From assembly GCF_003253485.1 (NCBI RefSeq), contig NZ_QKTX01000001.1, positions 470,799-534,798 of the forward strand: a stretch of DNA of 64,000 nucleotides, given 5' to 3'. The notes under the pieces are model-generated. The model worked only from the letters and a program-made list of their open reading frames with translations. It ran no database searches and was not told the origin of the DNA. The position numbers were made by a program, and so were the translations under genes. Positions 26,328-34,801 of this stretch are shown here, one piece after another; position 1 is the stretch's first letter, and the number at the start of each line of letters is the position of its first letter. The DNA comes from Algoriphagus aquaeductus. Its GTDB lineage: Bacteria > Bacteroidota > Bacteroidia > Cytophagales > Cyclobacteriaceae.

Positions 26328-26335
26328 TAATTTTG
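26328..26335 (+). promoter_or_regulatory. Promoter -7 element for trkA-trkH
   Basis: TAATTTTG is a perfect TAnnTTTG, 29 nt before the trkA ATG. No clear -33 TTTG is visible at the right spacing. Confidence 0.45.
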
Positions 26336-26364
26336 TCGCTTCTCAGATCACTTCAAATACCTCT

Positions 26365-27711
26365 ATGGGAATGAGTATTGTGATCGCAGGCGCAGGGGAT
26401 ATGGGTTATCACCTGGCTGAGCGATTGAGTTTTGATAACAAGGATATCACCCTGATTGATACCGAGCGAGATGTGTTGGATTATGCTGCCTCCAAGCTGG
26501 ATGTACTCACGATCCAGGGGGATGCTACCTCTCTCGATGTCCTGCAACAGGCCAATGTGGACCAGGCACATATGGTTTTGGCTGTCACCACTTCAGAAAA
26601 GACCAATCTGGTTACCGCAGTCCTTGCCAAGCAATTAGGCGCCAAGCGGGTGATGGCGAGGGTTCGTAACCATACCTATCTCAAGCAGGAAAACGTTCCC
26701 TATTTCAATAATTTAGGAATCGACAACCTGATCTCTCCAACCATGCTTTGCTCCAGAGAGATCTTCAATATGATCGAAAACTCCAACTTTACCGAGGTTT
26801 TTGACTTTGGGGGAGGGAAACTCAATATCGTAGGAGTCACGTTGGACCAATACAATCCGCTGGTCAACCAACGGATCATGGATACCAAATCCAATCCAAT
26901 TTATGAGGATATCCGGATTATTGCTATAGTCAGGGACCAAAAGACGATTATCCCAAGAGGAAATACGATCATGCGCAATAATGACCATGCGTATTTTATT
27001 TCCTATAAGAAAAACTCCGAATCTATCATTGAAGCCTTGGGCCAGGAAAAGGTCAAGATCAAAAACATTATGATCATCGGAGGTGATGATATGGCTGTGA
27101 CCACGGCAATAAAGCTTCAGGATAAATACCGGGTGACCTTGGTCAACAAAGAAAAAGAGCGATGCAAATGGCTGGCCGAGCACCTGCCCAATACGCTGGT
27201 GATCAATGGAGATTATAAAAACATCGAGATGCTGGTTGAGGAAGGACTCGAGCAAATGGATGCTTTTTTGGCCTTGACCGAATCTTCAGAAACCAATATT
27301 ATTACCAGTCTTTCGGCCAAAAATCATGGAGTCTACAAGACGATTGCCCATGTGGATACCCGGGAATATATCCATATTTCCCATAGCATCGGGGTCGATT
27401 CTCTGATCAATAAAAAATTGGTAGCGGCCAATGAAATCTCCAGGTATCTCAAAAAAGGCACCGTGGATGCTGTATCAGGTATCTATGGTGTGGACGCAGA
27501 ATTTATCCAATACAGCGTTTGTAAAACCAACCGACTGACCAAGCATCCGATCCGGGAGCTACATTTTCCGGAGACTGCCTTGGTTGCCGGAGTGATTCGA
27601 GGGGAGGAAGTATATATTCCCGATGGAGATTTCAGACTCCAAATCGGGGATAAGGCTATCGTTTTTGCTTTACCGGAGGCCAAAATTTCATTGGAAAAGC
27701 TTTTTCATTGA
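26365..27711 (+). CDS. trkA: Trk potassium uptake regulatory subunit TrkA
   Basis: 448 residues with two repeated RCK units. The first Rossmann motif is IAGAGDMGYHLAERL at about residue 6. The second begins IMIIGGDDMAVTTAIKL near 227. The first NAD site has an acidic strand end (LIDTERD), while in the second the GxGxxG is degenerate (GGDDMA). Each is followed by a RCK_C domain. TrkA binds nucleotide and gates the TrkH channel. Only 3 nt separate it from trkH. Confidence 0.95.
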   Translation: MGMSIVIAGAGDMGYHLAERLSFDNKDITLIDTERDVLDYAASKLDVLTIQGDATSLDVLQQANVDQAHMVLAVTTSEKTNLVTAVLAKQLGAKRVMARVRNHTYLKQENVPYFNNLGIDNLISPTMLCSREIFNMIENSNFTEVFDFGGGKLNIVGVTLDQYNPLVNQRIMDTKSNPIYEDIRIIAIVRDQKTIIPRGNTIMRNNDHAYFISYKKNSESIIEALGQEKVKIKNIMIIGGDDMAVTTAIKLQDKYRVTLVNKEKERCKWLAEHLPNTLVINGDYKNIEMLVEEGLEQMDAFLALTESSETNIITSLSAKNHGVYKTIAHVDTREYIHISHSIGVDSLINKKLVAANEISRYLKKGTVDAVSGIYGVDAEFIQYSVCKTNRLTKHPIRELHFPETALVAGVIRGEEVYIPDGDFRLQIGDKAIVFALPEAKISLEKLFH

Positions 27712-27714
27712 TTC

Positions 27715-29166
27715 ATGATTCACCTGAAGGCTATCGGAAAAATCATGGGAGCCCTCCTTTTTTTGATAGGAGTGCTGATGTTGCCTGCGGCGGCAATTTC
27801 ATGGTTGTACAGCGAAAACTCCAATCCCATCATGATTTCTGCTGCCATCTCCCTCTTTATCGGGATGGTATTGTTTTTTTCATTTTCCAAGCAGGATGAA
27901 TTTGTCCGGAAAAGAGAAGGATACCTCATCGTAGCCTTGAGTTGGATCTTTATGACAGGATTTGGAATGCTTCCGTTTTTGCTTTCCAAGGAAATTGTCA
28001 GTGTATCGGATGCAATCTTTGAAACCATGTCCGGTTTGACCACGACTGGTGCGTCCATTCTGACTGACATTGAGGTAATGCCCAAAGGGTTATTATTCTG
28101 GAGAAGTATGACCCAGTGGATTGGAGGCTTGGGAATCATCGTTCTCACGGTAGCTATTTTCCCGCTTTTGGGTATCGGAGGGATTGAACTGTTTGTGGCA
28201 GAATCCCCGGGACCAACATCAGATAAAGTGCATCCCAGAATATCGGAAACAGCCAAGCGTCTTTGGTATGTGTATGTTGGACTTACTTTGCTTGCATCCC
28301 TTTTATACTGGGCAGGAGGGATGACGCTCTATGATGCTGTCAATCATGGACTGACGACTATGGCTACAGGAGGTTTTTCAACCAAAAATGCTTCCATGGC
28401 CTACTACGACGCTTATCCATTTATCCAATACACAGCTGTCGTATTTATGTTTTTGGCAGGTACCAATTTCACCTTGATTTACTTTGGATTGATTGGCAAG
28501 TTTCATAGGATTTTGAAGAGTGATGAATTTAAGTCTTATGCACTGGCCGTGGGGATGCTTACCTTGATTTTATTTATTCCTATCGTTTCTCAATCAGATT
28601 ATGGCTGGGAGTTTTCATTTAGAAAAGCCATTTTTCAGGTGGTTTCCTTGATCACTACTACCGGATTTGTTACAGATGATTACACCCAGTATGGACAGGG
28701 AGTTACGTTTATTTGTTTTATGCTTTTGTTTTTGGGAGCGTCTGCCGGTTCTACCGCGGGAGGAATCAAATTTGTCCGACACGCAACCTTCTTGAAAAAC
28801 ACCTGGCTGGAATTTAAGCGTATCGTGCACCCAAGAGCCATTGTCCCCTTGATTATCAACGGAGAGCGAGTCACGGGAAGGATCATCAACAATATCATGA
28901 ACTTCCTGTTGATTTACCTGATTACTTTTGTTGGAGGATCATTGGTGATTTCCTTAATGGGTTACGATTTTGCCACTTCTTTGGGAGCGGTAGCCACTTG
29001 CCTGGGGAATGTCGGGCCTGCGATTGGGGATGTGGGTCCTGTAGATAATTTTTCCTTTTTTTCTCCGGAGGCTAAGCTCATGCTTTCATTTTTGATGCTG
29101 TTGGGTCGACTGGAATTGTTTACCATTTTGATCCTATTTACTCCATTCTTTTGGAGAGCCAATTGA
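27715..29166 (+). CDS. trkH: Trk potassium uptake channel subunit TrkH
   Basis: 483 residues with about ten membrane segments. The four filter loops are visible: TTGAS (near 104), ATGGFS (near 218), TTTGF (near 315) and CLGNVGP (near 430). It forms the inner-membrane K+ pathway with TrkA. Its stop directly abuts the stop of the convergent helicase gene (TGATCA across the junction), leaving no space for a terminator. Confidence 0.95.
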   Translation: MIHLKAIGKIMGALLFLIGVLMLPAAAISWLYSENSNPIMISAAISLFIGMVLFFSFSKQDEFVRKREGYLIVALSWIFMTGFGMLPFLLSKEIVSVSDAIFETMSGLTTTGASILTDIEVMPKGLLFWRSMTQWIGGLGIIVLTVAIFPLLGIGGIELFVAESPGPTSDKVHPRISETAKRLWYVYVGLTLLASLLYWAGGMTLYDAVNHGLTTMATGGFSTKNASMAYYDAYPFIQYTAVVFMFLAGTNFTLIYFGLIGKFHRILKSDEFKSYALAVGMLTLILFIPIVSQSDYGWEFSFRKAIFQVVSLITTTGFVTDDYTQYGQGVTFICFMLLFLGASAGSTAGGIKFVRHATFLKNTWLEFKRIVHPRAIVPLIINGERVTGRIINNIMNFLLIYLITFVGGSLVISLMGYDFATSLGAVATCLGNVGPAIGDVGPVDNFSFFSPEAKLMLSFLMLLGRLELFTILILFTPFFWRAN

Positions 29167-31623
29167 TCAGTCGATTTCCAGTTGGGCCAAAATTTTAGCG
29201 ACTTTATCTTCCACACTTTCTGAGGAAATGTTGGTGCGGCTGAGTCGGTCCACCATGATAGGGAAGGAGAAAGGAGTGAACTGAGTGGGATGTCTGACGA
29301 CAATTTCCAGCTGATTTAGCTTTTTCATGGCCTGAATAAACATCTCCTGTTCCATCTGCTGATTCAGAGCTTCTTCCCGTGCTTGCTTCAACAACAAATT
29401 GTCCGGGTCGTATTGCTCAAATACCTGGAAAAGCAAACTGGAATTGGCCTGGATATGCTTGAAAGAAGTGGGTTTTCCGGGATAGCCCTGAAAGACCAAA
29501 CCGGCAATGCTGGCAATTTCCCGGAATTTCCGTCGGGACATTTCACTTTCATTAACACAGTGTAGGATGTCATTTTCAATATTTTTCAGGCTAAAAATAT
29601 CTTCTTCCAGAATCTCCTCGGCAGAAATCGGGACATCCGAAAGGATTTCAAAACCATAATCATTCATGGCCATATTGAGTGATACCGGGTAGCTTTGAGC
29701 AATCCGATACGAAATCAGTGCGCTCATGAGTTCATGCATCATACGCCCTTCGAAAGGATAGAAAAACAAATGATATCCATCGCGACTTTGCAGGGATTCG
29801 ATGAGGAAGGTGGATTCATCCGGGACAATGGATAGCTTACTCTGCAAATCCAGAATCGGCAATACTTTGCGGACCTCTTCTGAACGGATGATTCCCCGAT
29901 TGTATTCTCGGAAAATCTCCCGGATCTTGTGTGATAGCATAGAGGAAAGGGACATTCTAGCGCCCATCCAACTCACCACATTGCTGGTTTTCTTTTCGGT
30001 TACCTTGACAAAGACATCCATTCCTTTGACTTGAAGCAGCTCCAGATTTCTTCCGGCAAAGAAAAATCGGTCTCCGGTTTTCAGTTTGGAAATGAAGTAT
30101 TCCTCGACAGTGCCAAGGTAAGTTCCGTTTTTGAACTTCACTTTAAGCGATACATCGCTCACGATGGTCCCCATGCTGAGGCGGTGCTTCATGGCGATTT
30201 TCTTGCTTTTAACCCGATACTTGCCGTCCTCATCCTTCACTACTTTGAGAAAATCCTCATAACTGCCCAAGGAGGCTCCGCCTTTGGTAATAAAATCCAT
30301 TACCCACTGGATTTCCTCATCGGAAAGATTTCCAAAAGAAGCTGTTTTTTTCACCATTGGGAAAATCTCCGAGGGGTCAAATCCATCGCCCACCGCCAAA
30401 GTCACCAAAAACTGGATCAGGACATCAAAAGGGAGTACAGGGGTGAATTGCGACTCCATTTCCTCCTGTTGGATCGCATTCCGAAGTGCGGCTGCCTCGA
30501 TGAGTTCGAGTGAATTGGTGGGAACAAAGTAGATCTCCGAAGGCAGCCCCGGTTGATGTCCTGCCCGGCCTGCCCGCTGCACAAATCGGGAAACTCCTTT
30601 GGGACTTCCCACCTGAATCACCCGATCTACCGGCCTGAAATCTACCCCCAAATCCAAACTCGAGGTACACACGACCAATTTCAGCACACCTTCATGCAGG
30701 GCATTTTCTACCCAAGTTCTTACCGAGGTATCGAGTGAACCGTGATGCATGGCGATCCAACCGGCCCAGTCTGGCCGGGCTTCCAGGATTTTCTGGTACC
30801 AAATCTCGGTTTGGGAGCGGGTATTGGTAAAAAGCAGTACCGATCGGCCGCCTTCGATGATCTCGATTACCTGATCCATCAGGCGGATCCCCAAGTGCCC
30901 TGACCAAGGGTATTTCTCGATTTCCTCCGGAAATACAGCGTGAATCACAATCTCCTTATCCACTTTTGCCTTGACAATGTGGATGGGAAGCTCACTCCCC
31001 AAAAGGGTTTGGGCCGCTTGGCTAAGGTTACCGATCGTAGCAGAAACTGCCCATCGTTTGAATCTGTGAGGATTGAGACTTTGGATATATTCGAGTGCCA
31101 ACTGTACCTGCACGCCTCGCTTATTTCCTACCAACTCATGCCATTCATCCACCACAACCGCGCTAAGCGATTGGAACAGTTCGTGGTGATCTTTTTGGGA
31201 AATCAGGATGTGAAGGGTCTCAGGCGTAGTAATCAGGCATTCCGGAGGCCTTTTCTTCATCGCTGAGCGCGTTTTTGCATCAGTGTCTCCGTTTCTTACC
31301 ACTACTTGCCAAGGCAGACCAATCGCTTGGCAAACTTCCTGCATGGCTTTTTGGAGATCCTGTGCCAAAGCCCTGAGCGGAGTCACCCAAATCAGCTGAA
31401 TTCCGTTGGTTTGAGGGTTTTTCCAAGTGTCGGGATGATTTTGGATGTATTCCAAAAGTGCTGGAAACCAAAGGGCAAAAGTCTTTCCTGAACCCGTAGG
31501 GGCGTTGAGCAAACCGGATTTTCCGTCCAAAAAATCTTTCCAGGCCTGAATCTGAAAAGGGAAGGGCGTCCAGCCTTTCTTACGGAAGTACTCCAGTCCG
31601 ATTTCCAGTCGCTTATCCTCCAT
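29167..31623 (-). CDS. Ligase-associated DEXH-box DNA helicase (Lhr-like)
   Basis: 818 residues from the ATG at 31623 (MEDKRLEIGLEYF). An alternative ATG at 31650 adds nine unlike residues. Helicase motifs are Walker A APTGSGKT (about 44), DEWH (about 160), SATIGN, STRGVDF-type SLDLGVDFRPVDRVIQV, and motif VI QRAGRAGH. The long C-terminal part is the Lhr-type winged helix and DUF4145-like region. Relatives are encoded with an ATP-dependent DNA ligase and act in DNA repair, as here, where it overlaps the ligase gene by 11 nt. Confidence 0.92.
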   Translation of the reverse strand: MEDKRLEIGLEYFRKKGWTPFPFQIQAWKDFLDGKSGLLNAPTGSGKTFALWFPALLEYIQNHPDTWKNPQTNGIQLIWVTPLRALAQDLQKAMQEVCQAIGLPWQVVVRNGDTDAKTRSAMKKRPPECLITTPETLHILISQKDHHELFQSLSAVVVDEWHELVGNKRGVQVQLALEYIQSLNPHRFKRWAVSATIGNLSQAAQTLLGSELPIHIVKAKVDKEIVIHAVFPEEIEKYPWSGHLGIRLMDQVIEIIEGGRSVLLFTNTRSQTEIWYQKILEARPDWAGWIAMHHGSLDTSVRTWVENALHEGVLKLVVCTSSLDLGVDFRPVDRVIQVGSPKGVSRFVQRAGRAGHQPGLPSEIYFVPTNSLELIEAAALRNAIQQEEMESQFTPVLPFDVLIQFLVTLAVGDGFDPSEIFPMVKKTASFGNLSDEEIQWVMDFITKGGASLGSYEDFLKVVKDEDGKYRVKSKKIAMKHRLSMGTIVSDVSLKVKFKNGTYLGTVEEYFISKLKTGDRFFFAGRNLELLQVKGMDVFVKVTEKKTSNVVSWMGARMSLSSMLSHKIREIFREYNRGIIRSEEVRKVLPILDLQSKLSIVPDESTFLIESLQSRDGYHLFFYPFEGRMMHELMSALISYRIAQSYPVSLNMAMNDYGFEILSDVPISAEEILEEDIFSLKNIENDILHCVNESEMSRRKFREIASIAGLVFQGYPGKPTSFKHIQANSSLLFQVFEQYDPDNLLLKQAREEALNQQMEQEMFIQAMKKLNQLEIVVRHPTQFTPFSFPIMVDRLSRTNISSESVEDKVAKILAQLEID

Positions 31624-33205
31624 ATTGCTTGAGCAAGGCTTTGAGGTCATCCAGGGTATTGGCTTCCTCCTTGGGTTTGTCTTTTCTCCAGCGTGAAATT
31701 CGGGGAAATCTCAGTGCTATCCCACTCTTGTGACGGGGACTGTCCTGGATTCCTTCAAAGGCTATTTCAAAGACCAATTCTGCTTTGACGGTTCGTACAG
31801 GACCAAATCGTTCTCGTGTATTTTTCTTTACGAAGGCATCTACTTCACGAATTTCTGCGTCGGTCAGGCCCGAATAGGCTTTGGCAAAAGGAACCAATTG
31901 CTCCCCGTCCCACACTGCCAAGGTGTAGTCCGTATATAAATCAGCGCGACGGCCATGTCCCTTTTGGGCGTAAATCATGACTCCGTCGATGGTCAGTGGT
32001 TCGATTTTCCACTTCCACCAGCTTCCCCGCTTTCGTCCTGTTTCATAGGGAGATTCTGCCTTTTTCAGCATGAGTCCTTCCGCAAGATTCGTTCGGGATG
32101 ACTGCCGGATATGTGCAAGTTTTTCCCAAGATGGAGCATCCACTCGTTGGGAAAGTTCAAATCGGGGATGGGGGTGGGATTGATGCAGGGTTTCTAAATG
32201 TGCTCTTCGTCGGTGCAGTGGCCAATCCCGAATGTCTTGGCCTTCCCATTCCAAGAGGTCGTAGGCAATGAAGCTCACCGGAGCTTCCTGAAGCTGTTTT
32301 TTACTGATTGTTTTTCTTCCGATCCGGGTTTGGAGGAGCGAAAAAGAAAGTGGCATTCCATCTTTGAAGGCAATGATTTCACCATCCAGCACGGTGCCAT
32401 CGGGAAGGTTTCCCACCAAATTTAGAATTTCCGGAAATTTTTCATTGACCAGTTCTTCTCCGCGGCTCCAGATAAACGACTGATTTCCTCTTTGGATCAG
32501 TTGACCTCGTATTCCGTCCCATTTCCATTCGGCAATCCAATCTTCGATTTGGCCCAAATCGGAAACAGGATTCTCCAATGGATGGGCGAGGAAAAAAGGG
32601 TAGGGTTTGGAGATGTCTTTGGTCATGCCAACCGGTGATGCCAGTGTCTCCATTTTGGTCCGTTCTGGATCCCAATTGCCCATCAAGGCGTGTGCAATTT
32701 GGGATTTATCTTTGCCCAGATGCTTGGCCAAAGCCTGGATGATCAGGTTTTGACTTACTCCGATTCGGAAACCACCCGTAATGAGCTTGTTGAATACAAA
32801 TCGCTCAGTCCTGTTCAGTCTGTCCCATGCGGAAAGGATAAAATTCTTTTTTGCCTCCTCCTCCTGATTTTCAAGTGCCTTCAATTCACTGATCCATTGA
32901 GAAAGACTATTTTGGTGTTCAGCCTGTGGAGGAGGAAGCAAAAGTGCGATGGTCTCGGCAAGATCACCCACGGATTGATAGCATTCTTCAAATAACCAGT
33001 CCGGAATTCCGGCTTTCTCCTGACACCAAGTTCTTAGCTGTCGGGTATTGACTTGCCTTTTGGGTCTTCGATGAGAAAAAATGGCAATCCCCCAAATTTG
33101 ATCCTGGGAAGATGCATTGTGAAAAAAGGAGGACAAAGCATCCAGTTTATCTCCGGTTTTGTTGGACTGATCGAGACGGGTAATAAGCTCCGCAAAATGT
33201 TTCAT
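31613..33205 (-). CDS. ATP-dependent DNA ligase
   Basis: 530 residues. An N-terminal alpha-helical DNA-binding domain (about 1-190) precedes the nucleotidyltransferase domain. The adenylated Lys is in EWKWDGIRGQ (KxDG motif, about residue 224). Other motifs are DGEIIAFKDG, SFIAYDLLEW, EGLMLKKAESPYETGRKRGSWWKWK, and an OB domain ending in GIALRFPRISRWRKDK. This is the repair-type ligase found in a conserved bacterial cluster with a DEXH helicase, an MBL-fold exonuclease and a phosphoesterase (PdeM). Only ligase and helicase are present in this window. Confidence 0.95.
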   Translation of the reverse strand: MKHFAELITRLDQSNKTGDKLDALSSFFHNASSQDQIWGIAIFSHRRPKRQVNTRQLRTWCQEKAGIPDWLFEECYQSVGDLAETIALLLPPPQAEHQNSLSQWISELKALENQEEEAKKNFILSAWDRLNRTERFVFNKLITGGFRIGVSQNLIIQALAKHLGKDKSQIAHALMGNWDPERTKMETLASPVGMTKDISKPYPFFLAHPLENPVSDLGQIEDWIAEWKWDGIRGQLIQRGNQSFIWSRGEELVNEKFPEILNLVGNLPDGTVLDGEIIAFKDGMPLSFSLLQTRIGRKTISKKQLQEAPVSFIAYDLLEWEGQDIRDWPLHRRRAHLETLHQSHPHPRFELSQRVDAPSWEKLAHIRQSSRTNLAEGLMLKKAESPYETGRKRGSWWKWKIEPLTIDGVMIYAQKGHGRRADLYTDYTLAVWDGEQLVPFAKAYSGLTDAEIREVDAFVKKNTRERFGPVRTVKAELVFEIAFEGIQDSPRHKSGIALRFPRISRWRKDKPKEEANTLDDLKALLKQYGG

Positions 33206-33333
33206 CGAAAAAGAGGCGTATCTTTTGGGGTTTGGAGACCTTTGATAGTTTCGATCTGAGCGAATTTGATAATTTTAATTCAAAATCAAACAGGTCTAAG
33301 GTTCTGTTCGTTTTAGCTGAAAACATACAATCC

Positions 33334-33840
33334 ATGAAAAAGTTACTTCTTGTATTCATCATCGCCTTTTTATGTTGGTCATGCTCCGAAAGGGAAGACG
33401 AAAAATACACCGGAAACCAGGTTGAGTTTCCGCTTTTCCAGTCCAGTACCTATGATTTTACCGGAAAATTGACCATAAGAGAGTTGATTGGAGGAAGTTT
33501 GGAGTTGACACTGAGAATGGACGGATTGAAATCAAACACTGACTACGCTTATCCTGCCCACTTACATTTTGGGAGCTACGATCAAAAAGACAGCCCCATT
33601 GCTTTTTTGCTCAATCCTGTTGCTGCGAGAAACCTTGAGTCGGTGACTGTTTTGGGAGCCTTATCTGATGGTTCTACGTTGGATTTTGAAGCCGCGAGAT
33701 CCTTTGACGGACATGTCAAAATCCATTTGGCCAATGAAGGGCCTGATTACGGAGTGATTTTAGTAGCAGGAAATGTAGGACCAAAGTCATCCCTGGGCTT
33801 TGAGATGGAGCAAATGGCTGTGTGCGGGAATAATTATTAA
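33334..33840 (+). CDS. Small lipoprotein, CHRD-like, unknown function
   Basis: 168 residues from the ATG at 33334, chosen because MKKLLLVFIIAFLCWSC is a complete lipoprotein signal; the open frame reaches back to 33232. The mature part is beta-rich, with YAYPAHLHFGSY near residue 78 and GHVKIHLAN near 135. It resembles a CHRD or Cu/Zn-SOD-like beta-barrel, but the evidence is weak. It is divergent from the ligase gene and has its own terminator. Confidence 0.75.
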   Translation: MKKLLLVFIIAFLCWSCSEREDEKYTGNQVEFPLFQSSTYDFTGKLTIRELIGGSLELTLRMDGLKSNTDYAYPAHLHFGSYDQKDSPIAFLLNPVAARNLESVTVLGALSDGSTLDFEAARSFDGHVKIHLANEGPDYGVILVAGNVGPKSSLGFEMEQMAVCGNNY

Positions 33841-33858
33841 TTGATTGAGAGAAAGTAC

Positions 33859-33895
33859 AAAAATACCTTTGAGCCTAGGTTCAGAGGTATTTTTT
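33859..33895 (+). terminator. Intrinsic terminator after the CHRD-like lipoprotein gene
   Basis: AAAAATACCT/AGGTATTTTT arms enclose a second stem, TGAGCC/GGTTCA, giving an almost continuous 17-bp hairpin that ends in T. It starts 18 nt after the stop. Confidence 0.85.
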
Positions 33896-34141
33896 ATGGT
33901 CCTTTTTTGAAGAGTCCTTGGGCTAGAGCAGAATTCCTATTTTCTGGTGTTTAATTGGGTTGAATTGCCAATACCTTCAAGAGTTGGAAAAAAGGCAAAC
34001 TCGATTTTTTGTAGACTTTAGCCCGCACCTTTTTTTAGATTGATAAGGGAGGAAAGAGGATTTTTACATTTCAAAAAATGCATAGGCCTGGTTTCTAAAT
34101 ATCGATTTGGAAAAAACTTAGATCCAAAGAAGGGGAAATAA
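33896..34141. other. Intergenic stretch between two terminators, nothing recognised
   Basis: AT-rich non-coding DNA between two convergent genes' terminators. I see no ORF with a start and composition like its neighbours, no promoter consensus and no RNA-like structure. Confidence 0.6.
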
Positions 34142-34175
34142 AAAAGGCGCGAATTCTGGAAGAATCGCGCCTTTT
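34142..34175. terminator. Bidirectional intrinsic terminator
   Basis: AAAAGGCGCGA/TCGCGCCTTTT stem of 11 bp, one bulged A, then TTCT/AGAA and a GGA loop. A-runs and T-runs flank both sides. It ends the minus-strand receptor-lipoprotein unit, 17 nt after its stop. Confidence 0.85.
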
Positions 34176-34192
34176 ATGTATTTAGGGGAAAT

Positions 34193-34789
34193 TTAATTGA
34201 TTACCACTGGGAAGGTGATATCCAAATCAGTCTCACCACCTGCCTGAACAAAGTTTTCAAAGTTTGGATTGGAAGCGCCAGAGAAGCTCTTATTCAAGTC
34301 ATGTCTCAATACTACTCTCATCGTTGTATTGTTGGTACCTGGAGAGGAGGAAACAGTGACCAAATTTCTCAGTCCCAATGCAATTCCACCCGCATCAGCG
34401 TAGGCAATAGTCATGATATTGTTGGTAAATGCAGGGCCCAAGAAGAAGAATTGATGCTCGTCCGCTTCTTCGAGGATCTCCTCAGTGATATCCTCGTTTT
34501 CGATGGAGTTAAATACCTCAATCGTCATGATATATCTTTTGCCTCTGGTAATATTGACAGGCTGAATAGTCGGTGAAGACCCTACCTCGATTCCTTGGGG
34601 ATCACTTGCCTTGAATGAAACCGGAGAACCGACCGGATTATTGGAAGCATCTACTTCCTGGAAGTTCAGGGTTACGTCTGTGATTACCTCGCCGTCATTC
34701 TCTTCCTCAGGATTTTCACTTTCGCAAGAGGCAAATCCCATAGCTAGAACTGCAAAAAGGTAAAGGGGTAGCTTTCGTAGGTTTTTCAT
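34193..34789 (-). CDS. Lipoprotein accompanying a TonB receptor
   Basis: 198 residues with a lipoprotein signal (LAMGFASC, Cys23) and an acidic linker (ESENPEEENDGEVITDVTL). The mature domain contains EDITEEILEEADEHQFFFLG, NNIMTIAYADAGG and TMRVVLRHDLNKSF. This pattern occurs in Bacteroidota lipoproteins labelled 'type 1 periplasmic-binding fold', always beside a TonB receptor. The conserved DEHQ and LRH phrases could bind a metal, which is inference. It starts 12 nt after the receptor gene and ends at a strong terminator. Confidence 0.8.
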   Translation of the reverse strand: MKNLRKLPLYLFAVLAMGFASCESENPEEENDGEVITDVTLNFQEVDASNNPVGSPVSFKASDPQGIEVGSSPTIQPVNITRGKRYIMTIEVFNSIENEDITEEILEEADEHQFFFLGPAFTNNIMTIAYADAGGIALGLRNLVTVSSSPGTNNTTMRVVLRHDLNKSFSGASNPNFENFVQAGGETDLDITFPVVIN

Positions 34790-34801
34790 AATAATTGATA
34801 G

